Source: Allobosea sp. (lineage in GTDB: Bacteria > Pseudomonadota > Alphaproteobacteria > Rhizobiales > Kaistiaceae). From it: a stretch of DNA of 64,000 nt. The DNA is taken from NCBI GenBank assembly GCA_017307955.1, contig JAFKFV010000009.1, forward strand, positions 62,001 to 126,000, read 5' to 3'. A model generated the notes under the pieces. The model was not told the DNA's origin. It searched no databases and worked only from the letters and a program-made list of their open reading frames with translations. Position numbers and translations under genes: made by a program. Below, in pieces: positions 17,919 to 27,363 of the stretch (its first letter is position 1; every line of letters starts with the position of its first letter).

Positions 17919-20314
17919 TCGGGGTTTCCGTTCCCTGCCGACGAACACGTCGTTTCGCGGGATTGTTCCCGCGCGTCGCCGCCGCGATCGCAATCGCAGC
18001 TGCGGCAACGTTCATCGCCGTCCCCTCGCCTGCCGAGGCGCAGACCAATCCGGGTTCGCTCGGCTTCGGCACCGATGAGAACTTCAAGGCGACGCCGGGC
18101 GCGCAGATGCTGCTCGAGTCGGACCAACTCATCTACGACTATGACAAGTCGACGGTCGCGGCCGTCGGCGGCGTCAAGATCTATTACGACGGCTATACGC
18201 TCGAAGCGAAGAAGGTCACCTACGACCAGAAGAACAAGACGATGGTCGCCGAAGGCGGCGTGAAGATCGTCGACCGCACCGGCGCCATCATCAATGCCGA
18301 GACGATCGACATCACGCAGGACTTCGCGAACGGCTTCGTCACGGCGCTGAAGCTCGATACGCCCTCGCAGACACATTTCGCGGCCGAGAAGGCGCTGCGC
18401 AAGGACGGCACGACGACGACCTTCTATCGCGGCGTCTATACAGCCTGCGAACCCTGCCGCGAAAAGCCCGAAAAGGCGCCGGTCTGGCAGGTGCGCGCGG
18501 CGCGCATCATCGTCGACCACAACGAGCACATGATCTATTTCCGCTCGGCGCGGCTCGAATTCCTGGGCATCCCGGTCGCCTATTTCCCGGCATTCTCGTC
18601 GCCGGACCCGACCGTGAAGCGCAAGAGCGGCTTCCTGTTCCCCTCGGCCGGCTACAAGTCGGCGCTCGGCGCCTTCGCCAAGGTGCCCTATTTCTGGGCG
18701 CTGGCGCCGAACTACGACCTGACCTTCTCGCCGGCGCTCTATACCAAGCAGGGCCTGCTGCTCGACGCCGAGTGGCGGCACAGGCTCGATACCGGCATCT
18801 ACACGCTGCACATGGCCGGCATCGCGCAGGCCGATCCAGATGCCTTCGTCGAATCGGGCACGCGCAACTCGGGTGATCAGGAATATCGCGGCGGCCTCAG
18901 GACCACCGGCCAGTTCTTCCTGAACCGGCTGTGGACCTTCGGCTGGGATGCGACGCTGCTCTCGGACCGCACCTTCACGCGCGACTACAACGTCCTTTAC
19001 GAATCGACCGATGTCGCTGTCTCGCAGGTCCACCTGACCGGTCTCAGCCAGACCAACTATTTCGACATGCGCGGCTATTATTTCCGCGTGCTCACCAACG
19101 ACCAGGGCGCCGAATACAATCAGGCCCGCCAGCCCTTTGTGGCTCCGGTCGTCGACCAGAACTATCTGTTCGACAAGGACGTGCTCGGCGGTCAGCTGAC
19201 GATGAAAAACAATGTCGTCAGCCTGACGCGCGATCAGACGGACTGCGTCGATTCCGGCGGCGACGGCATCTGCCGTCCCGGCGACGCCATCCTCGGCCTC
19301 AAGGGCAATTTCAACCGTGCCAGCACCGACTGGACCTGGCAGTCGCAGACGATCGGGCCGGCCGGCATGGTGCTGAAGCCCTTTGCCTATCTGCGCGCCG
19401 ACGCCTTCTACCTGTCGCAGGACGAGCAGCTGCTCGGCATCGACGACAACGGCCAGTACTACCGCGCGATGCCGGCCATGGGCCTCGAATGGCGCTGGCC
19501 GATCCTGGCCGCCGGCGGCGCATCGAGCGTGCTCATCGAGCCGATCGCGCAGATGATCGTCCGCCCTGACGAGCCGCTCGCCGGCCAGCTGCCGAACGAA
19601 GACGCACAGTCGCTCGTCTTCGACGATTCCTCGCTGTTCGATTGGGACAAGTTCTCCGGCTACGACCGCATCGAGGGCGGCACGCGCGCGAATGTCGGAT
19701 TCCGCTATGCCGCCGAGCTCGGCGCGATCGCGACCGTTTCCGGTGTCGTCGGCCAGTCCTATCAGATAGCCGGCCTCAACTCCTTCGCCGTCCAGGATCT
19801 GACGGAGACCGGCACCGTCTCGGGCCTCGAGGACGACGTCTCGGACTATGTCGGCAGCGCGACCATCGACTCCGGGCGCGGCTATTTCCTCACCGCGCGC
19901 GGACGGTTCGATTCGGCGACCTTCGACGTCAACCAGGCTCAGGTCACCGCGACCGGCAAGATGGGCGACGTGACGGCTTCCGCCTCCTATCTGTATCTCC
20001 GCGAGCAGCCGGCGATCGCCAGCACCAACAGCGGCACGCCGACCGATACGATCAGCGGCCGCGCCTCGTGGCAGTTCACGGAGACCTGGCGCCTGTTCGG
20101 CTCGATCGCCTGGGACTTCGCGGAGAAGCAGATGGCCGGCAACAGCATCGGCCTCGCCTATGACGACGAGTGCACGACGTTCTCGATTGCCTATAGCGAG
20201 ATCACGCAGGACTATACCGACCTGCAGACCTCGAAATCGCTCATCGTCAGCCTGCAGCTGCGCACGCTTGGCGGCACGCAGTTCCAGAGCAACTTCAGCG
20301 ACGGCAGCAATTGA
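17915..20314 (+). CDS. lptD: LPS assembly outer-membrane protein LptD
   Basis: 799 aa from the ATG at 17915, preceded by GGGAGG. The signal peptide ends at AEAQ. The N-terminal OstA/jellyroll domain (about 60-190) contains LESDQLIYDYDKSTVAAVGGVKIYY-type repeats; the rest is a C-terminal beta barrel with FLGIPVAYFPAF and KRKSGFLFPSAGYKS. LptD with the lipoprotein LptE inserts LPS into the outer leaflet. Cysteines occur in TACEPC and singly near the C-terminus (DDECTTF), fewer than in E. coli. Overlaps lptG by 4 nt and precedes surA, its folding chaperone. Confidence 0.96.
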   Translation: MIGVSVPCRRTRRFAGLFPRVAAAIAIAAAATFIAVPSPAEAQTNPGSLGFGTDENFKATPGAQMLLESDQLIYDYDKSTVAAVGGVKIYYDGYTLEAKKVTYDQKNKTMVAEGGVKIVDRTGAIINAETIDITQDFANGFVTALKLDTPSQTHFAAEKALRKDGTTTTFYRGVYTACEPCREKPEKAPVWQVRAARIIVDHNEHMIYFRSARLEFLGIPVAYFPAFSSPDPTVKRKSGFLFPSAGYKSALGAFAKVPYFWALAPNYDLTFSPALYTKQGLLLDAEWRHRLDTGIYTLHMAGIAQADPDAFVESGTRNSGDQEYRGGLRTTGQFFLNRLWTFGWDATLLSDRTFTRDYNVLYESTDVAVSQVHLTGLSQTNYFDMRGYYFRVLTNDQGAEYNQARQPFVAPVVDQNYLFDKDVLGGQLTMKNNVVSLTRDQTDCVDSGGDGICRPGDAILGLKGNFNRASTDWTWQSQTIGPAGMVLKPFAYLRADAFYLSQDEQLLGIDDNGQYYRAMPAMGLEWRWPILAAGGASSVLIEPIAQMIVRPDEPLAGQLPNEDAQSLVFDDSSLFDWDKFSGYDRIEGGTRANVGFRYAAELGAIATVSGVVGQSYQIAGLNSFAVQDLTETGTVSGLEDDVSDYVGSATIDSGRGYFLTARGRFDSATFDVNQAQVTATGKMGDVTASASYLYLREQPAIASTNSGTPTDTISGRASWQFTETWRLFGSIAWDFAEKQMAGNSIGLAYDDECTTFSIAYSEITQDYTDLQTSKSLIVSLQLRTLGGTQFQSNFSDGSN

Positions 20315-20413
20315 CCCTGCCATAACGCCGCGCTTTCATCCTTTTGCCGGAATTTGAGGCTCTAGCCTCGTTCAGGTTCGGGTCGGGCGGCCAAGACATC
20401 GAAAGGGGAGCGG

Positions 20414-21358
20414 ATGCGGTCTCATCGGATGCGGAGCATGATCGGAGCGGCAGCCATCGCCGTTTCGGCCGTCGCCGCCGGCAGCTTCGCAACGGACGTC
20501 GCGCAGGCGCAGCAGGCTGTGAAAGCCTCCGTCAACGACCAGCCGATCACGAGCTATGACGTGCAGCAGCGCGTCAAGATGATGACGCTGTTCCGCCAGA
20601 AGACGAGCGAAAAGATCGCGCTCGACGACCTCATCGACGAGACGCTGGCCGAGCAGGTCGCCAAGCGCGCCAAGCTGACGCTGCCGAGCGACGCCGAGAT
20701 CAACCAGCGTGTCGCGGGCATCGCCAAGCAGGTCAAGCTCACCCTTCCGCAGTTCGAGCAGGCGCTCAATCAGCAGGGCGTGCAGCTCGCGACGCTGAAG
20801 CGTTTCTTCCGCGGCCAGGCGACCTGGGCGGCGGTGATGCGCGCCAAGGCATCGAGCCTCAAGGCCGACGTCTCGGAGGCCGACATCCAGGCCGAGATGC
20901 AGAAGGAGGGCGTTTCGCCCGACACGGCCACGATCAAGGAATTCAAGCTGCAGCAGATCGTCTTCGTGATTCCGAAGGGGTCGCCGCCCGGCATGGTCGG
21001 CAAGCGCACCGCCGAGGCCGAGTCGTTCCGCAAGCGCTTCCCCGGCTGCGCCGGCAGCCTGGCGCTCGCGCAGACGATGAAGGGCGTGGTGGTGCTCGAT
21101 ATCGGCCGGCGCGATTCGACACAGGTCAGCGGCGAAGGCGCCGAGGCGCTGATGAAGACGCCGGTCGGCGGCACGCTGAAGCCCGATGTCACCGATCGCG
21201 GCGTCGAGGTCGTTGCGGTGTGCGCCGTCAAGGAAGTGCAGAGCACGGCCGGCGTCCGCGCCGCGGCCGAGCGGCGGCTGCTGGAGAGCGAGACGAAGGA
21301 TCTCGAGACGAAGTTCAAGGCCGAGCTTCGCCAGAACAACAAGATCGTCTATAATTGA
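20414..21358 (+). CDS. surA: SurA-type periplasmic chaperone/peptidyl-prolyl isomerase
   Basis: 314 aa with a signal peptide ending AQA. The SurA N-terminal domain (VKASVNDQPITSYDVQQRVKMM onward, about 35-150) is clear. The following rotamase-like segment (KEFKLQQIVFVIPKGS..., about 175-280) is divergent and has no obvious parvulin active-site signature, so isomerase activity is uncertain. SurA escorts barrel proteins such as LptD through the periplasm. Position between lptD and pdxA-rsmA matches the classical lptD-surA-pdxA-rsmA order of proteobacteria. Confidence 0.92.
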   Translation: MRSHRMRSMIGAAAIAVSAVAAGSFATDVAQAQQAVKASVNDQPITSYDVQQRVKMMTLFRQKTSEKIALDDLIDETLAEQVAKRAKLTLPSDAEINQRVAGIAKQVKLTLPQFEQALNQQGVQLATLKRFFRGQATWAAVMRAKASSLKADVSEADIQAEMQKEGVSPDTATIKEFKLQQIVFVIPKGSPPGMVGKRTAEAESFRKRFPGCAGSLALAQTMKGVVVLDIGRRDSTQVSGEGAEALMKTPVGGTLKPDVTDRGVEVVAVCAVKEVQSTAGVRAAAERRLLESETKDLETKFKAELRQNNKIVYN

Positions 21359-21363
21359 TCGCC

Positions 21364-22437
21364 ATGGATCGATCGAAGGCGACACGTCCGCTCGTTCTGA
21401 CGATGGGCGAGCCTGCTGGCATTGGACCCGACGTGACGCTCGCGGCCTGGTCGGCGCGCCGCGATCGTGACCTTCCCTATTTCTACTGCCTGGCGGACCC
21501 CGACGCTCTCGCGGCCCGCGCGGCGCTCATCGGCATCGACGTGCCGATCGAAGTCGTCACGCCCGCCGAGGCCGCCGACGCCTTCGAGCGGGCGCTGCCC
21601 GTCGTGCGGCTGGAGACGCGCACCCATGCCGAGCCGGGACGGCCCGACCGCGCCGCAGCTCAAGGCGTGATCGAGGCGATCGCCCGTGCCGTGGCGGATG
21701 TCCGGGCCGGGTCGGCCGCCGCCGTGGTCACCAACCCGATCAACAAGAAGGCCCTGGTCGAGGCCGGTTTCCAGCATCCGGGTCACACCGAGTTTCTTGG
21801 CATGCTCTCCGCGGCGTGGAGCGGGCAGCCCGCCCGCCCGGTCATGATGCTCGCCGGCCCCGGCCTTCGCTGCGTCCCCGCCACGATCCATGTCCCGATC
21901 TCGGCGGTGCCAGGGCTTCTGACTGAAGAGGTCCTGCTCGCAACGGGCCGCACGATCGATCGCGACATGCGCCGCCGCTTTGGCTATCCGCGGCCGCGGA
22001 TCGCCGTCGCCGGCCTCAATCCGCATGCCGGCGAAGGCGGTGTGATGGGAACCGAGGACGATGCCGTGATCCGGCCGGCGGTGGAGCGGTTGAAGCAGGA
22101 AGGCATCGACGCCTTCGGACCGCTCGCGCCCGACACGATGTTCCACAGCGCCGCCCGCGCCCGCTACGACGTCGCGCTCTGCATGTATCACGACCAGGCG
22201 CTGATCCCGACCAAGACCGTCGCCTTCTCCGAAACGGTCAACGTCACGCTCGGCCTGCCCTTCGTCCGCACCTCGCCCGACCATGGCACGGCCTTCGACA
22301 TCGCCGGGACCGGAACGGCCGACTTTTCCAGCCTGGCGGAAGCGCTCCGCCTCGCAGACGAACTCGCGGCGCATGAGGCGGCCTATATAGCCGCGCAGAC
22401 CGCGTCAGGCACCGAAGCGCCGCGGATGAGCGCGTGA
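21364..22437 (+). CDS. pdxA: 4-hydroxythreonine-4-phosphate dehydrogenase
   Basis: 357 aa. Oxidises 4-phosphohydroxy-L-threonine in the DXP-dependent pyridoxal phosphate pathway, using NAD and a divalent metal. Motifs seen: [40 protein letters not shown] (metal-binding His) and [16 protein letters not shown] three codons upstream (21355) would overlap the surA stop, but ATG 21364 gives a normal N-terminus. The stop overlaps rsmA as GTGA. Confidence 0.95.
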   Translation: MDRSKATRPLVLTMGEPAGIGPDVTLAAWSARRDRDLPYFYCLADPDALAARAALIGIDVPIEVVTPAEAADAFERALPVVRLETRTHAEPGRPDRAAAQGVIEAIARAVADVRAGSAAAVVTNPINKKALVEAGFQHPGHTEFLGMLSAAWSGQPARPVMMLAGPGLRCVPATIHVPISAVPGLLTEEVLLATGRTIDRDMRRRFGYPRPRIAVAGLNPHAGEGGVMGTEDDAVIRPAVERLKQEGIDAFGPLAPDTMFHSAARARYDVALCMYHDQALIPTKTVAFSETVNVTLGLPFVRTSPDHGTAFDIAGTGTADFSSLAEALRLADELAAHEAAYIAAQTASGTEAPRMSA

Positions 22438-23267
22438 ACGCTGCCGACGGGCTGCCGCCGCTACGCGACGTCATCGCCGCGCATGGCCTCAACGCGCTGA
22501 AATCGCTCGGCCAGAACTTCCTGCTCGATCTCAACCTGACCGGCCGCATTGCGCGCGCGGCCGGGCCGCTGGAAGGCGTCACCGTGATCGAGGTCGGTCC
22601 AGGCCCGGGAGGACTGACGCGGGCCCTGCTCAGCGAGGGCGCGACGCGCGTGATCGCCATCGAGCGCGACCGCCGCTGCATCGCCGCGCTCGAGGAGATC
22701 GCCGCCCGCTATCCGGGCCGGCTCGAGATCATCGAAGGCGATGCGCTGGCGACCGACATGCAGGCGCTCGCGAGCGGCCGCGTGAAGATCGTCGCCAACC
22801 TACCCTACAACATCGCGACGCCGCTGCTCATCGGCTGGCTGCAGGCCGAGCCGTGGCCGCCGTTCTATGAGAGCCTGACGCTCATGTTCCAGCGCGAGGT
22901 CGCCGAGCGCATCGTCGCGACGCCGGACGACGACGCCTATGGCCGGCTCGGCGTGATGGCCGGGTGGCGGACCGAGGCGCATATCCTGTTCGACATCTCG
23001 CCGAAGGCCTTCACGCCGCCGCCGAAGGTCACCTCGTCGGTCGTCCAATTGATCCCGCGCCCGAGCCCCCTCCCCGCCAACCTCAAGGCCGTCGAGCGTG
23101 TCACGGCCGCGGCCTTCGGCCAGCGGCGCAAGATGCTGCGCCAGAGCCTCAAGACCCTCGGCACCGACCCGCTGCCATTGCTCGCCGCGGCCGGCATTCC
23201 CGAGACGGCCCGGGCCGAGGAGATCGATGTGGCCGGCTTCGTCCGCCTCGCCAACGCGCTCGGCTGA
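22434..23267 (+). CDS. rsmA: 16S rRNA (adenine1518/1519-N6)-dimethyltransferase
   Basis: 277 aa (KsgA). Dimethylates two adjacent adenines in helix 45 of 16S rRNA during small-subunit assembly. [11 protein letters not shown] precedes the SAM-binding [15 protein letters not shown], and the catalytic NLPYNI motif lies near residue 122. The C-terminal domain has [15 protein letters not shown]. The GTG start overlaps pdxA by 4 nt. The stop TGA directly abuts the reverse-strand stop of the next gene, so the two convergent genes share the sequence TGATCA. Confidence 0.96.
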   Translation: MNAADGLPPLRDVIAAHGLNALKSLGQNFLLDLNLTGRIARAAGPLEGVTVIEVGPGPGGLTRALLSEGATRVIAIERDRRCIAALEEIAARYPGRLEIIEGDALATDMQALASGRVKIVANLPYNIATPLLIGWLQAEPWPPFYESLTLMFQREVAERIVATPDDDAYGRLGVMAGWRTEAHILFDISPKAFTPPPKVTSSVVQLIPRPSPLPANLKAVERVTAAAFGQRRKMLRQSLKTLGTDPLPLLAAAGIPETARAEEIDVAGFVRLANALG

Positions 23268-24251
23268 TCAGACCGCCTCGCCTTCGATGAGCGCCGTGCC
23301 TGACGGGGTCGGCGTCGCTGCGATCCAGCGGAAGCCCGTCGCTTGAAGGAGCGAGTGGTATTCGTCCAGCGTCCGTTCCCGCCCCCCGACCACGGCCAGC
23401 ATGACGATGTCCAGACCCTTGGCGGGATGGGGCTCGTTCCCCTCGGGCAATGGCGCCTCGACGATGAGCACGCGGGCGCCGGGCATGGCTGCGGCTCGGA
23501 TGGCCGTGAGGATGCGGCGCGCCTCGGCGTCCTGCCAGTCGTGCAGGATACGGCGCAGCAGGTAGGCGTCGGCCTGCGGCAGGGAATCGTCGAAGAAACT
23601 GCCGCTGACCACTTCGATGCGCTCGTGCGGCGGCGCGACGCCCGCGACATGTGGCAGGTCGAAGAGAATCCCTCGACTTCTCGACGCGACATCGAGAACG
23701 GCGCGGAGCAGCGAACCGTTGCCGCCGCCGATATCGGCGATGACGGGAAAGCGCGAGAACGCCCCCGCCTCGACGATGCTCTCGACATCGAGGGCGGCGC
23801 GGCTCGCCATCGCCGCGTCGAAGATCGCCGACGCCGCCGGATGGGCCGAGAGATAGTCGAAACTCTCGATGCCAAAGATGTACCGCATGCCCGTCTCGCC
23901 CGTCGCCAGCGAATGACCGAGCGAACCGACCGCTCGCCACTGCCAATCGGCGCCCATCATGCGCGCATAGGCCCTCAGCGAGCGGGGATGATCGGACCGG
24001 AGAAGGCGCGAGGCGTCGGTGTGGCGATACCCCTCGGGCGAGGCGTTGAAGACGCCGTGGGCGACGAGCAGTCTCAGGATGCGGTTGAGCGCATCCGCAT
24101 CGACGCCGGCTGGAGCAGCCAGCATCTCGGCGCCTTGCGGGTCATCCCCGAGCTGATCGGCGATCCCGGCCTCGGCGACGACTTGGATGCAGCGGGCCAC
24201 GAGATGGCCGGATATGGCCCGCATGGCGATGTCGATGGCGGTTGCTTGCAT
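23268..24251 (-). CDS. SAM-dependent O-methyltransferase (Methyltransf_2 type)
   Basis: 327 aa. The N-terminal winged-helix dimerisation domain (about 10-90) and C-terminal Rossmann domain are the two-part layout of plant- and Streptomyces-like O-methyltransferases and hydroxyneurosporene methyltransferase. VIADIGGGNGSLL is the SAM-binding glycine loop and RRILHDWQDAEARRIL the conserved family motif. GGGAGGGG 3-10 nt before the ATG at 24251 supports the start. The methyl acceptor is unknown; no carotenoid or polyketide genes lie nearby. It sits between rsmA and gmk, where most relatives have nothing. Confidence 0.87.
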   Translation of the reverse strand: MQATAIDIAMRAISGHLVARCIQVVAEAGIADQLGDDPQGAEMLAAPAGVDADALNRILRLLVAHGVFNASPEGYRHTDASRLLRSDHPRSLRAYARMMGADWQWRAVGSLGHSLATGETGMRYIFGIESFDYLSAHPAASAIFDAAMASRAALDVESIVEAGAFSRFPVIADIGGGNGSLLRAVLDVASRSRGILFDLPHVAGVAPPHERIEVVSGSFFDDSLPQADAYLLRRILHDWQDAEARRILTAIRAAAMPGARVLIVEAPLPEGNEPHPAKGLDIVMLAVVGGRERTLDEYHSLLQATGFRWIAATPTPSGTALIEGEAV

Positions 24252-24317
24252 CGTCCCCTCCCGACAAAGAGGCGGTGACAACCATAGCATGCCGGACGGC
24301 ATCCGCGATATCTGCGG

Positions 24318-24956
24318 TCAGGTCTCGGCGAGCAAGCCGGCGACGAAGCTTTCGAGATAGGTGTCGCGGGCGCGGCGCATGCGCTCGGCGTAGAGGATGG
24401 CGCGGGCCTTCTCCAGTGAGGTCTGGAGGTCCTTGTTGATGATCACATAGTCATAGTCGCGCCAGTGCTCGATCTCGGCGCGGGCATTGGCGAGGCGCTT
24501 GGCGATGACCTCGGCCGTGTCCTCCGCGCGCCGCTCCAGCCGCGCCGCCAGTTCGCGCATGGTCGGCGGCAGCACGAAGATGCGCACGAGGTCCTCCGGC
24601 ATCGCACGGGCGACCTGGTCGGCGCCCTGCCAGTCGATGTCGAAAAGCACGTCCTTGCCGCCCGAGAGCGCCTGTTCGACGGGCTCGCGCGGCGTGCCGT
24701 AGCAGTTGCCATGCACCTCGGCCCATTCCAGCAGGTCGCCCTGATCGCGCATCCGCTCGAACTTCTTCTTGTCGATGAAGTGGTAGTGCACGCCGTCGAT
24801 TTCGCTCGGCCGGCGGCCGCGCGTCGTCACCGAGACCGACAGGACGATGTCCTTGTCCTCCATCAGATGGCGCGCGATCGTCGACTTGCCGGCGCCCGAG
24901 GGCGAGGAGAGCACGAGCATCAGGCCGCGACGCTGCGGCTTGGCGGGGGCGGACAT
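24318..24956 (-). CDS. gmk: Guanylate kinase
   Basis: 212 aa. Phosphorylates GMP to GDP. The P-loop [10 protein letters not shown] is at about 18-27; [18 protein letters not shown] is the GMP-binding region, and [10 protein letters not shown] follows. Normal length. Lies 18 nt downstream of yicC; gmk next to yicC is a widely conserved pairing. Confidence 0.97.
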   Translation of the reverse strand: MSAPAKPQRRGLMLVLSSPSGAGKSTIARHLMEDKDIVLSVSVTTRGRRPSEIDGVHYHFIDKKKFERMRDQGDLLEWAEVHGNCYGTPREPVEQALSGGKDVLFDIDWQGADQVARAMPEDLVRIFVLPPTMRELAARLERRAEDTAEVIAKRLANARAEIEHWRDYDYVIINKDLQTSLEKARAILYAERMRRARDTYLESFVAGLLAET

Positions 24957-24974
24957 CGGGACGCGGCCTCTTTC

Positions 24975-25862
24975 CTATTCGAGGTTCTGGATCTGCTCGC
25001 GCAGCTGGTCGACCGCCGATTTGAGATCGAGGCCGACGGCCGTCAGCGACCGGTCATTGGCCTTGGCGCAGAGCGTGTTGGTCTCGCGGTTGAATTCCTG
25101 GGCCAGGAAGTCGAGCTTGCGGCCGACCGGACCGCCCTCGGCGAGAAGCGCCGAGGCGGCGGCGACATGCGCAGCCAAGCGGTCGAGCTCCTCGCGGATA
25201 TCGGCCCGCGTGGCGATAAGCGCCGCCTCCTGATGCAGGCGATCTGGGTCGAAAGCCGGCGACGCTTCCATCAGCGCGGCCACCTGCTCCGCCAGGCGGC
25301 GGCGGATCGCCTCTACGGTGCGCGCCGGCGACTCCTCCGCCATCTGGCGGAGGCGGTCGATCTCGGCGAGTCGCGCCGCAAGGACAGCGCCGATCGCGGC
25401 GCCTTCGCGGGCCCGCGCCGTCACGAGATCGTCCAGCGCGCGATCGAAATCAGCCGTGAGGAGGCGGCCGAGTTCGGCCAGCTTTTCGGGATCGTCCTCG
25501 GCATCGACGACCTCAAGCACGCCGCGGATCGCCAACAATCCGTCGACGCTCACAGGAGCGGCATCGATGCGGCTGCCAATTCGCTTCGCGAGCGCCATCA
25601 CTTGCTCGAGCAGCGGTTCGTTCACGCGGAGCTGCGAGGCGGTCTCCTCGGCCTGCAAGGAGAGCGCGACCTGGATGCTGCCGCGCTGCAGGCGGGCGCC
25701 GAGCCGCTCGCGCAGCGCCGGCTCGATGGTGTCGATGCCAGCCGGCAGGCGCAGGCGGATGTCGAGCCCCTTGCCGTTGACGCTGCGAATCTCGAACGTC
25801 CAGCGATAGCCGAGGCCGGCGCCCGTGCTGCGGGCGAAGCCGGTCATGCTCATCAGCGTCAT
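24975..25862 (-). CDS. yicC: YicC family endoribonuclease
   Basis: 295 aa. Begins with SMTGFAR and contains EIRSVNGKGLDIRLRLP, then an acidic helical middle and a C-terminal half ending KLDFLAQEFNRETNTLCAKAND and LKSAVDQLREQIQNLE, all diagnostic of YicC/YloC. Family members are endoribonucleases; E. coli YicC promotes decay of the small RNA RyhB. The start at 25862 (MTLMSMTGF) could be three codons later. Same strand as gmk and mltG. Confidence 0.93.
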   Translation of the reverse strand: MTLMSMTGFARSTGAGLGYRWTFEIRSVNGKGLDIRLRLPAGIDTIEPALRERLGARLQRGSIQVALSLQAEETASQLRVNEPLLEQVMALAKRIGSRIDAAPVSVDGLLAIRGVLEVVDAEDDPEKLAELGRLLTADFDRALDDLVTARAREGAAIGAVLAARLAEIDRLRQMAEESPARTVEAIRRRLAEQVAALMEASPAFDPDRLHQEAALIATRADIREELDRLAAHVAAASALLAEGGPVGRKLDFLAQEFNRETNTLCAKANDRSLTAVGLDLKSAVDQLREQIQNLE

Positions 25863-25956
25863 GCGATCATCCCGATCCGCTCGCCCCTGCCCCGAAAGCG
25901 GCGACCATAGTCGCAGCCGCTGCCGGCCTCAAGGGAGCCGCCGGCACCGGATGGGC

Positions 25957-27270
25957 TCAGTTCTGCTGCGTGTTCGCCTTCGGCTTCTTCGCGCCGCCAT
26001 TGGCGGGCGGCTGCGGCGCGGCGTCGGCGGCAGGATCCGCCTCCTGGTCGCCCGGTCCCGTTCCGGCTGGAGCGGCATCGCCGTCGGCGGCATCGGCTCC
26101 GGCCTTCTGATCGGCCCGCAGCGCGCGATAGCGGGCAACGTTCTTGCGGTGGTCCTGGTAGTTCTCGGCGAAGGCGTGGCCGCCGGTGCCATCGGCGACG
26201 AAATAGAGATCCTTCGTCCGCGAGGGATTGGCCGCAGCGGCCAGCGAGGCGCGTCCGGGATTGGCGATCGGCCCCTTGGGCAAGCCGGCGATCTTGTAGG
26301 TGTTGTAGTCGTTCTCGGCGTCGAGATCGCTGCGCTTGATCGCGGCACCTTGCGGAAGCCCGGCCCCGCCATAGACGCCATAGATGACCGTCGGGTCCGA
26401 TTGCAGGCGCATGTTCTGCTTGAGGCGGTTGATGAAGACGGCTGCGACGCGGCTGCGCTCGTCGGCGATGCCGGTTTCCTTCTCGACGATCGAGGCGAGT
26501 GTCACGAGCTCTTCCGGCGTCTCGACCGGCAGGTCCTTGTCGCGTCCGGCCCATACCGTCGCGACGACGCGGTCATGCTCGCGCTCCATGCGGTCGAGAA
26601 TGCCCTGGCGGCTGTCGCCGCGCGTGTAGCGATAGGTGTCGGGCAGCAGCGTGCCTTCGGGCGGCACGGTCTCAATGGTGCCGATGAGGACCGGGTCGGC
26701 ATTGAGCTTGTCGACGATCTGCCGGCTTGTCAGCCCTTCGGGAATGCTGATCGAGTAGACGATTCCCTTGCCGCTCACGAGCGCGTTCATGATGTCGCGC
26801 ATGCTGGCATGGGCGGGGATCAGATATTCGCCGGCCTTGAGATTGTCGCGCTCGCGCGAGAATTCGACGCCTGCGACGAAGATCCATTTCGACGAGATGA
26901 GGCCGCGCTCATGCAGGATCTCGGCGATGTCGCGCAGGCCCGTGCCGCGATCGATCAGGACCGTGCGCGGCTGGTCGAAATGGCTGCGCTCCTCGAAGCG
27001 CATCTTGCCGAAGAAGAAGAGCCCGGCCGCGCCCAGCACGCTGACGACGATGATCGTCATCGCGAAATTCATGATCATGACGATCGGGTGGCGCGCCTGC
27101 TGCGAACGAGGCGGCGGACCAGGCGCCCGCTCGGGACGGAGCGCGTCGCTGGGGCTTTTCGGATTGATCCGGCTGGACCCTGCGGCCCGCGACTTTGCCT
27201 TGGCCGGCTCGGCGGCCTTGTCGGCGCCCTCGCCTGTCGGCTGCGCGTCGTTCATCACACCCCGCACCAT
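25957..27270 (-). CDS. mltG: Endolytic peptidoglycan transglycosylase
   Basis: 437 aa. A cytoplasmic Pro/Ala-rich N-terminus, one membrane helix (about 64-88) and a periplasmic YceG domain. Catalytic Glu lies in ASIVEKETG; AAVFINRL, LQSDPTVIYG and YNTYKIAGLPKGPIANPG complete the signature. MltG cuts nascent glycan strands and sets their length. The C-terminal 60 residues are an Ala/Pro/Lys-rich tail of no clear role. Start 27270 has GGGAG 11 nt upstream; ATG at 27255 is an alternative. It follows fabF in the usual alphaproteobacterial order. Confidence 0.94.
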   Translation of the reverse strand: MVRGVMNDAQPTGEGADKAAEPAKAKSRAAGSSRINPKSPSDALRPERAPGPPPRSQQARHPIVMIMNFAMTIIVVSVLGAAGLFFFGKMRFEERSHFDQPRTVLIDRGTGLRDIAEILHERGLISSKWIFVAGVEFSRERDNLKAGEYLIPAHASMRDIMNALVSGKGIVYSISIPEGLTSRQIVDKLNADPVLIGTIETVPPEGTLLPDTYRYTRGDSRQGILDRMEREHDRVVATVWAGRDKDLPVETPEELVTLASIVEKETGIADERSRVAAVFINRLKQNMRLQSDPTVIYGVYGGAGLPQGAAIKRSDLDAENDYNTYKIAGLPKGPIANPGRASLAAAANPSRTKDLYFVADGTGGHAFAENYQDHRKNVARYRALRADQKAGADAADGDAAPAGTGPGDQEADPAADAAPQPPANGGAKKPKANTQQN

Positions 27271-27363
27271 GATTGCCGGCCGCTCCCACCCCTATCGGCC
27301 GATCGGGCGACTTTAGGGAGGAATATGGCGAAAGCGCGGGCGATCGCCGCCGCGCCGTCCGGC

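Noticed and set aside
15558-20323. Very long open frames on the minus strand opposite lptF, lptG and lptD (more than 800 codons each)
   Set aside because: They are antisense shadows created by the high GC content and codon bias; the plus-strand proteins have clear families and the antisense frames have Arg/Asp/Glu-rich, family-less translations.
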